50,253 bases of DNA from Bacteroidales bacterium UBA6248 (lineage in GTDB: Bacteria > Bacteroidota > Bacteroidia > Bacteroidales > Lentimicrobiaceae): positions 1-50,253 of the forward strand of contig DJVU01000090.1 of NCBI GenBank assembly GCA_002441345.1, read 5' to 3'. Below, in pieces: positions 42,072 to 50,229 of the stretch (position 1 is its first letter; each line of letters starts with the position of its first letter). The position numbers were made by a program, and so were the translations under genes. Under the pieces are notes generated by a model. The model was not told the DNA's origin and made no database searches. It saw only the letters and a list, made by a program, of their open reading frames with translations.

Positions 42072-44558
42072 CTAATCCTCGTCGTGGAAAGCGCGAAGGT
42101 TGTCGATAAATCTGTCCTGTACCTTGTCGCGTACTGCCTGGGTAAGCGATTCGTAAGAATGTCCTTCAGGAGAAACCGGATGCAGGAATTCAACGCTTAT
42201 TCGCGTCCACAACTTCGGGAAGTGACTTCCCTTTGGAAGGGCTTTGTATGCCCCGTCGATAACTACCGGCACAACCGGAACATTCAGCTCCGTTGCCAGG
42301 ATTGCAAAGGTCTTCTTAAAGTGTCCGGGCTCTCCGTTTAAGGTCCGTGTTCCTTCAGGGAAAATTATTAGCTTTTTCCCTTGCCTTAGTACTTCAGCCA
42401 ATGCCTGAATTGACTGTTTAAGGTCGTGGTTAAGGTTTACAATGATGATGTTGTTTCGAGCTGCCAGGTATTTCAGAAATTTCTGCCGGAAATGGTCTTC
42501 CTTGGCATAGAAATAGGTTGCCCGGATTTGTTTTGTTTTCATTGCCGAAGCCACGAAAAGGCCGTCGAAGCTGCTCTGGTGATTTGGTGCAATAATACAC
42601 GGTCCGTCGGGAATGTTGTCGACTCCCTGTGTGCTGTATCTGAAAAAAGTGTGAAAAAGATAACGTGACAAGTGGAACGCCAGGCTGCCGATGCGCCAGG
42701 TGGACGGAAGCGGCATGTCAAGTTTTTCCCTGAGAATGTCGTTCCAGTTAACATCGCCTTCTTCCATTTTGCTTTTATTGTCGGCAACCCATTCTGCCAG
42801 CTGGGCCAGATTGATAAACTCAGCCATTTTCTGGGGCGGCATCTCGACTCCGAACGTTTGCTGCAGCCAAACCTGAAATCCTACTTTGTCGAGAGAATCC
42901 ATTCCGAGATCCATTTCCGGGTGGTACGACGGTATAATCCTTTGCCCTTTTTCCTTTTCAAGGTATTCGGCAATCAGGATGTACTCCGGTTGGTCGATAA
43001 CCGGCTGGGTAACTTCGGCAAGGTGCTGCTTCTGCACCAGTGCAACCAGTTTGTGATGCTGTAACTTCCCGAGTCTGGTGCGGGGCAATTCCTCATCGGT
43101 GATGTGCAGACGCATGATTTTCTTGTAGGCCGAAACTCTGCGGTTAAACGGCTCTATCACCTCCCATCGAATGATGTCTTCTGCGTCGCGCCCGGGGAAT
43201 TCCTGCAAAGCCGTTGCTTCCGGAAGTACCAGAACCTGCAGCTGGTCGTTTTCAAAGAAAACACCGCAATCGCGGATCAGCGGCGACTGAATCAGCTCGT
43301 CTTCCAGCTCAACAGGATTTACATTTTTTCCGTTTGAAAGTACAATGATCTCTTTTTTACGTCCCGTAATGTACAGAAAGCCGTCTTTGTCGATATACCC
43401 CAGGTCGCCGGTATAGAGCCATCCGTTTTTAAGTACCTCGGCCGTGGCTTCCGGGCTCTTGTAATATCCCTTCATTACGTTCGGCCCTTTGGCAATAATT
43501 TCCCCGTCGCTGATCTGAATCTGCATTTCGGAAACGCATTCACCCGGAGAGCCAATCCGGACCCTGCCCGGTCGGGTGAAGGTGATCATAGGCGCAGCTT
43601 CCGTCATACCATAGCCTTCAAGAACTTCAAAGCCAAGTGTTTTGAAGTCATTGCCAACTTCCGTGTCAAGCGCTGCTCCGCCGGCAACCAGGACTTCAAG
43701 CGCTCCGCCGAATTTCCGGTGAACAGTGCCGAAAACAGTCTTTGAAAATTTCTTTGAGTTTAATCTGCGAGCCAGCGCAAACAGCATCCTGGCGACAAAG
43801 CTCTTATTAATCTTATCAACGATGCCTTTGCGTATAGCCGCATACAACCGGGGAACACCGATGAGAATGGTAACCTGGTTATTGCTCAGGGTACGGATAA
43901 TGTCTTCTGAAGCCATACTGGGACTTATAGCCATCATCCCGCCAAGGTATAGCGGTATTATCATTGTTCCGACAAGGGGAAAAATATGGTGCAGGGGCAG
44001 CAAAACAAGTACGCGTGATTCGGAATTGTAAATCGGGATGTGCTTACTTACGGCATCCACATTTACGAGAATATTCCGGTACGAAAGCATAACTCCCTTG
44101 GGACTTCCGGTTGTGCCGGAAGTGTAAATGATTACTGCCGTTTCATCGGGTCCGGCAACCGGCATACCGGGATCGGCAACTGCCTTCGTTTCTGCAAGCT
44201 CTTCGCTGTCGATGCGGATTACCCTGGCTTTGCAACCCGAAATCTCTACAGCCTTCTGCATGGTTTCGGAAGTGCCGGGGGAGCAGAAGATAACATCCGG
44301 CTCACTGTCGCTTAATATGTAAGCAACTTCTGCGGCTGTCGCCATGTAATCAACCGGAATTACAACTCCGCCTTTTTTCCATACTGAATAAAAGGCATAT
44401 ACCCATGCCGGCCGGTTTTCGCTGAATATAACCGCATGCCTGCCTGGCTTTAATTGATAAATACCGGCATAATGGTTTATTTTGCCATTCAGCATATTAT
44501 AGGTTACCCTTGCTTCTCCAAACGTAATTGCGGTCTTTTCTCCTGCGATGTTGAGCAT
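42072..44558 (-). CDS. Acyl-AMP ligase / ACP / lysophospholipid acyltransferase fusion
   Basis: 828 residues with three parts. Residues 1-~510 are an AMP-forming acyl-activating enzyme (IIYTSGTTGSPKGVMLSY at 144-160; EGYGMTEAAPMI; YTGDLGYIDKDGFLYITGR). Residues ~535-600 are an acyl-carrier domain with the pantetheine Ser S555 in LGMDSLDKVGF. Residues ~620-828 are a PlsC-type acyltransferase with NHQSSFD (H660, D665) and FPEGTRT (733-739). Enzyme, carrier and acyltransferase on one chain suggest that a free fatty acid is activated, held on the carrier and passed to a lysophospholipid or other acceptor. E. coli Aas has the acyltransferase first and no carrier, so the order and carrier differ. 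It is a single gene with a promoter about 125 bases upstream. Confidence 0.9.
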   Translation of the reverse strand: MLNIAGEKTAITFGEARVTYNMLNGKINHYAGIYQLKPGRHAVIFSENRPAWVYAFYSVWKKGGVVIPVDYMATAAEVAYILSDSEPDVIFCSPGTSETMQKAVEISGCKARVIRIDSEELAETKAVADPGMPVAGPDETAVIIYTSGTTGSPKGVMLSYRNILVNVDAVSKHIPIYNSESRVLVLLPLHHIFPLVGTMIIPLYLGGMMAISPSMASEDIIRTLSNNQVTILIGVPRLYAAIRKGIVDKINKSFVARMLFALARRLNSKKFSKTVFGTVHRKFGGALEVLVAGGAALDTEVGNDFKTLGFEVLEGYGMTEAAPMITFTRPGRVRIGSPGECVSEMQIQISDGEIIAKGPNVMKGYYKSPEATAEVLKNGWLYTGDLGYIDKDGFLYITGRKKEIIVLSNGKNVNPVELEDELIQSPLIRDCGVFFENDQLQVLVLPEATALQEFPGRDAEDIIRWEVIEPFNRRVSAYKKIMRLHITDEELPRTRLGKLQHHKLVALVQKQHLAEVTQPVIDQPEYILIAEYLEKEKGQRIIPSYHPEMDLGMDSLDKVGFQVWLQQTFGVEMPPQKMAEFINLAQLAEWVADNKSKMEEGDVNWNDILREKLDMPLPSTWRIGSLAFHLSRYLFHTFFRYSTQGVDNIPDGPCIIAPNHQSSFDGLFVASAMKTKQIRATYFYAKEDHFRQKFLKYLAARNNIIIVNLNHDLKQSIQALAEVLRQGKKLIIFPEGTRTLNGEPGHFKKTFAILATELNVPVVPVVIDGAYKALPKGSHFPKLWTRISVEFLHPVSPEGHSYESLTQAVRDKVQDRFIDNLRAFHDED

Positions 44559-44918
44559 CTTAATAATTGTTGCGATGAATCGGATAACCGGGTTTATACC
44601 CGTTTTCCGGATGATTTAAGTCGGTTGCTGCACTGCGGAAATCAAAACATAATACCCATTCCACGCAGTTTCTGCAGTTACAAACCTACGTGATTTCCGT
44701 TGTTAAACAAGCTGTTGTGCTAAATTTCCATTTGCTGTATCCCGGAGCCTGCAACCTGACTTAATTGTTTTCCCTTTAAACAAATAAACAGGCTTCTGGT
44801 TAACATTTGTTGCATTATTTTATTTAATTCCGCCGGCCAGGCAATTAATTCCTGTGCTGATTCTTACTGCGGCGCTACAGTCACCGTATTTGCAAAGCTT
44901 TTGGTCAGCCAGCCTGTT
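44559..44918. other. 360-base gap upstream of the acyl-activating gene
   Basis: No gene or RNA is recognised. It holds the minus-strand promoter described separately and a short CGGGT/ACCCG hairpin at about 44590-44603 in the leader of the acyl-activating gene, too weak to interpret. No clear terminator for the nuclease gene ending at 44919 is seen. Confidence 0.45.
44681..44710 (-). promoter_or_regulatory. Promoter of the acyl-activating fusion gene
   Basis: On the minus strand TTG (44710-44708), a 19-base spacer and TAGGTTTG (44688-44681) fit the Bacteroidota promoter. It would give a leader of roughly 115 bases before the ATG at 44558. Confidence 0.5.
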
Positions 44919-45782
44919 TTACTTTGCAATGCTGTTGGCCGCAGCCAGATCAACCAGCGTTCTGGCTTCAGCAACTGTCTTTTCCGCGGTTTTGTCTTTC
45001 ATCTGCAGAAACTTGAGTGATGCGGGATCCCTCAGTACGTCGCTGCATAAAACAATTCCGCGTTCAATCAGCTGTTGCTTCTGTTTTGTATTCAGACTGG
45101 TAATAGCCGTTACCGGGAAAACTCCGGCCTGTTGCACAAGCTGCTTCAGGCTTCCCTTTCGGGGATAGTCCCAGCCTATCATCCGAAGGCCGGCGCAACG
45201 CCCATAATCCTCCGCATCCGTTGAAAACCGGGTGTTGGTTACCACCCATCCTTCATACTGATATTTGTGCTTCCGTTCCGTTTCCTCCCATTTCGATTTT
45301 ACATCCAGAAACCGTGACTGAATGTAAAGGGGCACCTGAACACTGCTGACTTTTCCGGGAGCATTATGGTATTTACATTCCACCATAATTTTATGACTGC
45401 CGTTCCAGGCAACCACATCCACCTCGTGTGTTACGCAGCGCCCCTTTACCATCTGCCCGACCTGTACTTCATATCCCATGCGGCTCAGCATTTTTCCAAC
45501 AAAGTTTTCGAAGGGATATCCCGTAGGTCCCAGTTCCATTATTGCTTTTTTCAGACTGTACCTGGCCGCCAGTGCATTCATCTGCCTGCGCAGCAGCCGG
45601 AACGCTTTCTGATAAATCCTGCGTGTTGGAATGCCCTCGTAAAGGTCTTTACGGATTTCGCTGATAATGAATTCAATCATATCTTCAGATGCTCCGGAAT
45701 TCTGCAACGATTGATACAGCTTCTCTTCCGAGAAGTCCTGCATCTCACCCGAGGACTTAATGACGGATACGCGTTTAGGCAT
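44919..45782 (-). CDS. ATP-cone plus PD-(D/E)XK nuclease protein
   Basis: 287 residues. Residues ~4-90 match an ATP-cone, the (d)ATP-sensing domain of ribonucleotide reductase and NrdR (VSVIKSSGEMQDFSEEKL, ALAARYSLKKAIMELGPTGY). Residues ~90-200 form a restriction-endonuclease-like domain: FENFVGKMLSRMGYEV, then D122 in HEVDVVAW and E135-C-K137 in IMVECKYHN, the complete D...ExK metal site of Mrr-type nucleases. The C-terminal ~60 residues (LNTKQKQQLIERGIVLCSDV onward) look like a helix-hairpin-helix-type DNA contact. No methyltransferase is nearby, so it is not a classical restriction-modification enzyme. A nucleotide-gated DNA-cleaving enzyme is the inference; its biological trigger is unknown. 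It is monocistronic. Confidence 0.8.
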   Translation of the reverse strand: MPKRVSVIKSSGEMQDFSEEKLYQSLQNSGASEDMIEFIISEIRKDLYEGIPTRRIYQKAFRLLRRQMNALAARYSLKKAIMELGPTGYPFENFVGKMLSRMGYEVQVGQMVKGRCVTHEVDVVAWNGSHKIMVECKYHNAPGKVSSVQVPLYIQSRFLDVKSKWEETERKHKYQYEGWVVTNTRFSTDAEDYGRCAGLRMIGWDYPRKGSLKQLVQQAGVFPVTAITSLNTKQKQQLIERGIVLCSDVLRDPASLKFLQMKDKTAEKTVAEARTLVDLAAANSIAK

Positions 45783-45946
45783 GGTAATTCGAATAGATTC
45801 AGACGGTAAAATTAGAGAAATATGCGGAAGGATTATCAGGCAATTTGATGAAGCCTGGTTTCTCTGCTTATGAATCCCGCTTGTTATAAACAGGCTACTG
45901 TGGCGAAGTGATTCTTCTCTCAGCAGTTTAACGGCTTCCCGTTATG

Positions 45947-46726
45947 CTATGGCTTCTTTTTGTGACCGTAATACGATGAAGTTTTTAGTGCCGGTACGTC
46001 TTTTTCAACCGAAAGGAAAGGTCCGGAGGGTTTCAGTACCGACAGTGAAAACGGTCCTTTTCCTTCGGTTTCGCGACTAACCGGATAGGCATTCATTTCA
46101 GCGGCAGCATAAGGGTTGAGCATTTCCAGGATCACTGCAAGGCTCAGATCCGGTTTCAGCCAGCGGGTTTCCTTCCCGAAAGGGAGAATTACCGGCATGC
46201 GAAAGGCCGGTATGCCTCGTATAAGACTGTTGGCTGTGGTGGTAATAATGGCAAACGAATGCACCTCTTCACGGGTAAGCGGATCGGTCCATACATCGTA
46301 TAAACCGGCAAAAGCTATCGGATGCCGTTTGTTTTTAAGATGCACAAGAAGGGGCAGAGCAGCAGGATTGCCTAAGCGTTCAAGGTACGCATCGGCAATT
46401 ACCAGGCAACGGCGGTTGAAAAGGGGCTTCTTAAATGCCGGTTTCATAAAGATTGCCCGGGACCCCCTGAAAGCCGGGTCGTTTTCCGGATTTTTATCGC
46501 CTTCGGCTCTTGCATTTATCAGCTGCATGGGTTGTCTGGCCCAGGCCGGAGTCATACCGAAACGCGACAGGGTGTAACAGCCGGGGTTTTCGCTGGTGAT
46601 GATCAGGGAATAGTCGCCTTCCGCAACAACAAGGGGAGCCGGCAGGTCGGAAGCCGGAAACGTCCGCGTGCCAAACCTTTGCTCTATGTCCGTATGGCTG
46701 CTGCCAAGAATAAACCTCCTGCACAT
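45947..46726 (-). CDS. SRAP (HMCES/YedK) family protein, variant active site
   Basis: 259 residues. Cys2, which attaches to abasic sites in SRAP proteins, is present after Met (MCRRFILG). LINARAE with the conserved Asn and Arg, and RRCLVIADAYLERL with the catalytic Glu, follow. The usual IHxRMP stretch reads GIPAFRMPVIL, so the catalytic His is replaced (Ala by direct alignment). SRAP proteins form a thiazolidine crosslink with abasic DNA and shield it during replication; in YedK the His takes part in forming or reversing the link. The missing His suggests altered chemistry, not loss of binding. It faces tRNA-Val across 142 bases and is read from an unclear promoter. Confidence 0.88.
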   Translation of the reverse strand: MCRRFILGSSHTDIEQRFGTRTFPASDLPAPLVVAEGDYSLIITSENPGCYTLSRFGMTPAWARQPMQLINARAEGDKNPENDPAFRGSRAIFMKPAFKKPLFNRRCLVIADAYLERLGNPAALPLLVHLKNKRHPIAFAGLYDVWTDPLTREEVHSFAIITTTANSLIRGIPAFRMPVILPFGKETRWLKPDLSLAVILEMLNPYAAAEMNAYPVSRETEGKGPFSLSVLKPSGPFLSVEKDVPALKTSSYYGHKKKP

Positions 46727-46868
46727 GATCAGATTCTAATCAAATTCCAGGAAGTAAGATACGCTGCGAAAACCTTCCGCGCAAGCGAAACAGAAATCAT
46801 TTTACGAAATTTTTTCACCTGCCTGTTAACCATTTTGTCATGAAACAGATGTAAATTTACGGTTTCGC

Positions 46869-46943
46869 GGGACGTTAGCTCAGCTGGTTCAGAGTGCTTG
46901 CTTCACACGCAAGAGGTCGCCGGTTCGAACCCGGCACGTCCCA
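46869..46943 (+). tRNA. tRNA-Val(CAC)
   Basis: 75 nucleotides fold into a full cloverleaf. The acceptor stem GGGACGT pairs with ACGTCCC, discriminator A at 46943, without encoded CCA. The anticodon arm CTTGC/GCAAG (46897-46901 with 46909-46913) carries the loop TTCACAC with anticodon CAC at 46904-46906, which reads GUG valine codons. The T arm is GCCGG-TTCGAAC-CCGGC. Upstream, TAAATTTA at 46852-46859 may be a -7 box. No integrase or attachment-site repeat is seen around it. Confidence 0.97.
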
Positions 46944-47145
46944 CTCTTTTTGCATACGGTAACACACTTTTTCCGGTGGCCGGATGCAAAATCTGTTAAT
47001 CTTCTGCAACCATTCTTTTTCCTGACTATTTCTATCTTTTTTAAATTTCAGTTGTTGTTACAGTCAGCACCGCAGCGCGCAGTAATTCCAGGAACCGGAT
47101 GATACAGCCTGCTCATACTGCTAAATTTTAGTTCTGAACGCACAA

Positions 47146-47976
47146 ATGAATCAGCTATTTACCATCTACCGCATCGACGAAACCGATGCCTTGAAGATTT
47201 CTTCCATGCCCGATGAGCCTCATAATCATGATTTTGAGGAGCTTATTATTGGTGTGGAGGGCCGGCTTGACCATTTTATCGATTTCAGCGAAAACTCACT
47301 TACAGCCCCGCTTGTTACTTTTATTACCAAAGGTAAGCTTCACCGGGTAATTCCATATCCGGTTAACGGCAGCTGCTCTTTCTGGGTGATACGTTTCCGG
47401 AGCGAATTTATTCCCGATACAAGCTTTCAGCTTTATTCCTATTATCACGACAAGGCTAATATCGAAATGCGTGAGGATGCCTGTTTCAATCGTTTGACCA
47501 CGCTGTGCAAGCTAATGGACGATGAAATGAAACAGCCGTCGCCTGATTTTTCGGTGATCCAGCATCTGCTGAGTGCACTGTTTTCGATGATTGAAGCCGA
47601 ACGCAGGAAAAACGGTGACGATGAAGCGGGATTTCGTAAAACACAGAGCATCACTTTCAAAAACTTCCTGAAAATCCTGGAGGAAAACTACCGCAGACCC
47701 GAAGGCGTGGATTTTTATGCCGAGAAACTTTTTATGTCGGCACGCAACCTCAATCTGATCTGCCAGAATATAATGCAGAAAAGCGTTTCAGAGATTATAG
47801 AAACCAGAAAACTCATTGAAGCAAAAAACCTCCTGGTGCGTACCGATAAAACAATTTCTGAAATAGGATTCGAACTCGGCTATAACGAAAAAGCTTATTT
47901 TACAAGGGTTTTCAAAAATAAGTCGGGTCAAACGCCTTCCGAATTTCGCGAGGAAATGCGTAAACTCTTTTCCTGA
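47146..47976 (+). CDS. AraC-family transcriptional regulator
   Basis: 276 residues. The N-terminal ~150 residues contain a cupin-like sensor domain (PHNHDFEELIIGVEGRLDHF, PLVTFITKGKLHRVIPYP) with the HNHDFEE metal/ligand pattern. The C-terminal ~100 residues are an AraC HTH pair: FYAEKLFMSARNLNLICQN for the first helix-turn-helix and TISEIGFELGYNEKAYFTR and FKNKSGQTPSEFRE for the second. It should regulate the genes that follow on the same strand, beginning with the yceI-like gene 107 bases downstream. The inducer is unknown; the cupin suggests a small molecule, maybe an aromatic compound given the dioxygenase in the cluster. Confidence 0.93.
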   Translation: MNQLFTIYRIDETDALKISSMPDEPHNHDFEELIIGVEGRLDHFIDFSENSLTAPLVTFITKGKLHRVIPYPVNGSCSFWVIRFRSEFIPDTSFQLYSYYHDKANIEMREDACFNRLTTLCKLMDDEMKQPSPDFSVIQHLLSALFSMIEAERRKNGDDEAGFRKTQSITFKNFLKILEENYRRPEGVDFYAEKLFMSARNLNLICQNIMQKSVSEIIETRKLIEAKNLLVRTDKTISEIGFELGYNEKAYFTRVFKNKSGQTPSEFREEMRKLFS

Positions 47977-48083
47977 AACTGCAACACTTTTTCCGAAAAC
48001 TGTTACCCCTGTCTGAGGAAATGACCGCAATTTTGCAGCATCGTTTTTATTCTTTATTTCATCACAACTAAAACCAGATAAAC

Positions 48084-48611
48084 ATGGAAAATACATCGAA
48101 ATGGGTTCTCGACCCTTCGCACAGTGAATTATTGTTCAAGGTAAAACACCTTATGATCTCAAACGTAAAGGGTGAGTTTACAAAATTCAATGCCGAAATT
48201 GACGGTGAAGATTTTACAAAGGCAAAAATTACCGCTGCCATAAATGCGGCCTCTGTCAATACCAATAACGAGCAGCGCGATGCTCACCTGCGCTCTGCCG
48301 ATTTTTTTGATACAGATAACTTTGCTGAACTTTCTTTCGAAAGCCGCACTTTCGTCAAAACTGGTGACGATATGTATAAACTGACCGGTGTGCTTACGAT
48401 GAAGGGCGTTTCTAATGATGTTACCCTCGACGTTGAATTCGGCGGAATCAATAAAGATCCCTGGGGTAATGAAAAAGCCGGATTTTCGTTTAATGGAACC
48501 ATCAACCGCAAGGACTGGGGACTTAACTGGAATGCGGCTCTCGAAACCGGAGGCGTTCTCGTTAGTGAAGAGGTTAAGATTTCCGGCGAACTTCAGTTTG
48601 CTAAACAATAA
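48084..48611 (+). CDS. YceI-family lipid/isoprenoid-binding protein
   Basis: 175 residues. The lipocalin-like YceI barrel shows WVLDPSHSELLFKVKHLMIS at the start, VKGEFTKFNAEIDG, RDAHLRSADFFDTDNFAELSFES, KLTGVLTMKGVSNDVTLDVE and INRKDWGLNWN. Members hold polyisoprenoids such as ubiquinone in a hydrophobic pocket. Unlike E. coli YceI there is no signal peptide, so it acts in the cytoplasm. The gene is 10 bases upstream of the pirin gene and 107 bases after the AraC regulator, which makes a regulated redox or quinone-related operon likely. Confidence 0.93.
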   Translation: MENTSKWVLDPSHSELLFKVKHLMISNVKGEFTKFNAEIDGEDFTKAKITAAINAASVNTNNEQRDAHLRSADFFDTDNFAELSFESRTFVKTGDDMYKLTGVLTMKGVSNDVTLDVEFGGINKDPWGNEKAGFSFNGTINRKDWGLNWNAALETGGVLVSEEVKISGELQFAKQ

Positions 48612-48621
48612 TTTCAGCTAA

Positions 48622-49341
48622 ATGTCCGGCATTGTTTTACATACGTCGGCTTCCCGCGGGGAGGCCGACCACGGCTGGCTTTACAGCCGGCATACCTTCA
48701 GTTTTGCAAATTACTACAACCCCGAACGCATTCACTTCGGCGCCCTTCGTGTGCTGAACGATGATGTTGTGGAAGCCGGCAAGGGCTTCGGCACGCATCC
48801 GCACGATAACATGGAAATTATTTCCATCCCCCTGGAGGGAGATCTGGAGCACAAAGACAGCATGGGCAATGTTGCCGTAATCCGGCATGGCGACGTACAG
48901 GTGATGAGTGCCGGAACCGGAATTACCCACAGCGAATACAACAAAAACTCCGACAAGCCGGTGAAGTTTCTGCAAATATGGGTGTTCCCGAATAAGCGGA
49001 ACGTAACTCCGCGTTACGATCAGATCACACTGAATCCTTCCGATCGTATCAACAGGTTTCAGCAGATACTATCCCCCGATCCGGATGATGCAGGCGTATG
49101 GATTCATCAGGATGCCTGGTTTCATCTCGGAAAACCGGAAAATGGAATTACCCTCGATTATACCATTAAGAAGAATGGAAACGGAGTGTATGCCTTTGTG
49201 CTTAGCGGAGAGGTAGATATTGAAGGTCATCTGCTGACCGCGCGTGACGGGATTGGAATGTATGATACGGACAGGATTACAGTTGCTGCGAAATCTGATG
49301 GAGCCGAAGTTCTTCTGATGGAAGTTCCCATGGCATTCTGA
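48622..49341 (+). CDS. Pirin/YhhW-family protein with intact metal site
   Basis: 239 residues, a bicupin of the YhhW type. The four metal ligands are all there: H59 and H61 in GFGTHPHDNMEI, and H103 and E105 in SAGTGITHSEYN. The N-terminal YSRHTFSFANYYNPERIHFG and C-terminal VLLMEVPMAF are family-typical. E. coli YhhW and human pirin cleave quercetin in vitro with oxygen; native substrates are unknown. Ten bases separate it from the yceI-like gene; the dioxygenase gene follows after 54 bases. A second, degenerate copy lies at 19135-19845. Confidence 0.93.
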   Translation: MSGIVLHTSASRGEADHGWLYSRHTFSFANYYNPERIHFGALRVLNDDVVEAGKGFGTHPHDNMEIISIPLEGDLEHKDSMGNVAVIRHGDVQVMSAGTGITHSEYNKNSDKPVKFLQIWVFPNKRNVTPRYDQITLNPSDRINRFQQILSPDPDDAGVWIHQDAWFHLGKPENGITLDYTIKKNGNGVYAFVLSGEVDIEGHLLTARDGIGMYDTDRITVAAKSDGAEVLLMEVPMAF

Positions 49342-49395
49342 ATCCCTGCTTAAAACGCATACTTTCCTCAATTTTAAATAGTTAAAATCGGAATC

Positions 49396-50229
49396 ATGAA
49401 ATCGGTTGATTTGAATAAGATCGGTAGATTGCCCGGCAGTACGGCTCCCATGCCCGTATTGTTTCTTGGGCATGGAAGTCCGATGAATGCCATTGAGGAG
49501 AATGAATTTGTTGAAGGATTTCGCTCCATGTCCCGGCAACTGCCCGCTCCTTCGGCTATTTTATGCATATCAGCGCACTGGGAAACGAAGGGTACGTTTG
49601 TTACCGCCATGGAACAGCCTCCAACCATTCACGATTTCGGCGGTTTTCCGAAGGAGTTGTTTGAAGTACAGTACCCTGCGCCGGGAAGTCCGGCTTTAGC
49701 TGAAGAAACCCGCTCTGCGGTGAAGTCGGCAGTTGTGGGAACAGACGACCACTGGGGTCTCGACCACGGAGCCTGGAGCGTTTTAAGGCACCTTTATCCG
49801 GCTGCTGATGTTCCGGTAGTCCAGCTTAGTCTTGACTATTGCAAGAATCCCCGCTTCCATTTCGACCTGGCACGGGATCTGGCCTCCCTTCGCCGTAAGG
49901 GTGTGCTGATTGTCGGCAGCGGTAACATGGTACACAATCTGCGAATGGTAGCCTGGGATAAACTGAATGTCCCGGGTTTTGGCTACGACTGGGCACTGGA
50001 AGCCGGCGAACGGATGAAACAGTTTATACTGGACGGAGACAACGAATCACTGATTAACTACGAAATGCAGGGTGCTGCTTTCAAACGCGCCATTCCAACC
50101 CCCGAGCACTTCCTCCCGGCTCTGTATGCCCTGGCACTGAGGGAGAAAAACGAAGAGATCACCTTTTTCAACGACAAAGCCGTTGGCGGCTCCCTCACCA
50201 TGACTTCGTTCCGGATTTCGGAGGGATAA
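49396..50229 (+). CDS. ygiD: DODA-type extradiol aromatic ring-opening dioxygenase
   Basis: 277 residues of the LigB superfamily. Zn-ligand and active-site motifs are seen in order: LFLGHGSPMNA, LCISAHWETKG, IHDFGGFPKELFEVQYPAPG, HWGLDHGAW, GSGNMVHNLR and PTPEHFLPALYAL. E. coli YgiD opens 4,5-DOPA; natural substrates of bacterial members are mostly undefined. It is the last gene of the AraC-YceI-pirin cluster visible here, 54 bases after pirin. The stop at 50227-50229 lies just inside the window. The cluster suggests a response to oxidised aromatics or quinones; this is inference. Confidence 0.93.
   Translation: MKSVDLNKIGRLPGSTAPMPVLFLGHGSPMNAIEENEFVEGFRSMSRQLPAPSAILCISAHWETKGTFVTAMEQPPTIHDFGGFPKELFEVQYPAPGSPALAEETRSAVKSAVVGTDDHWGLDHGAWSVLRHLYPAADVPVVQLSLDYCKNPRFHFDLARDLASLRRKGVLIVGSGNMVHNLRMVAWDKLNVPGFGYDWALEAGERMKQFILDGDNESLINYEMQGAAFKRAIPTPEHFLPALYALALREKNEEITFFNDKAVGGSLTMTSFRISEG

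Noticed and set aside
44919..45782. Restriction-modification system
   Set aside because: No methyltransferase or specificity gene is adjacent; neighbours are a lipid enzyme and an SRAP protein.
46869..46943. tRNA-Val as integration site of a mobile island
   Set aside because: No integrase gene and no repeated copy of the tRNA 3' end were seen nearby.
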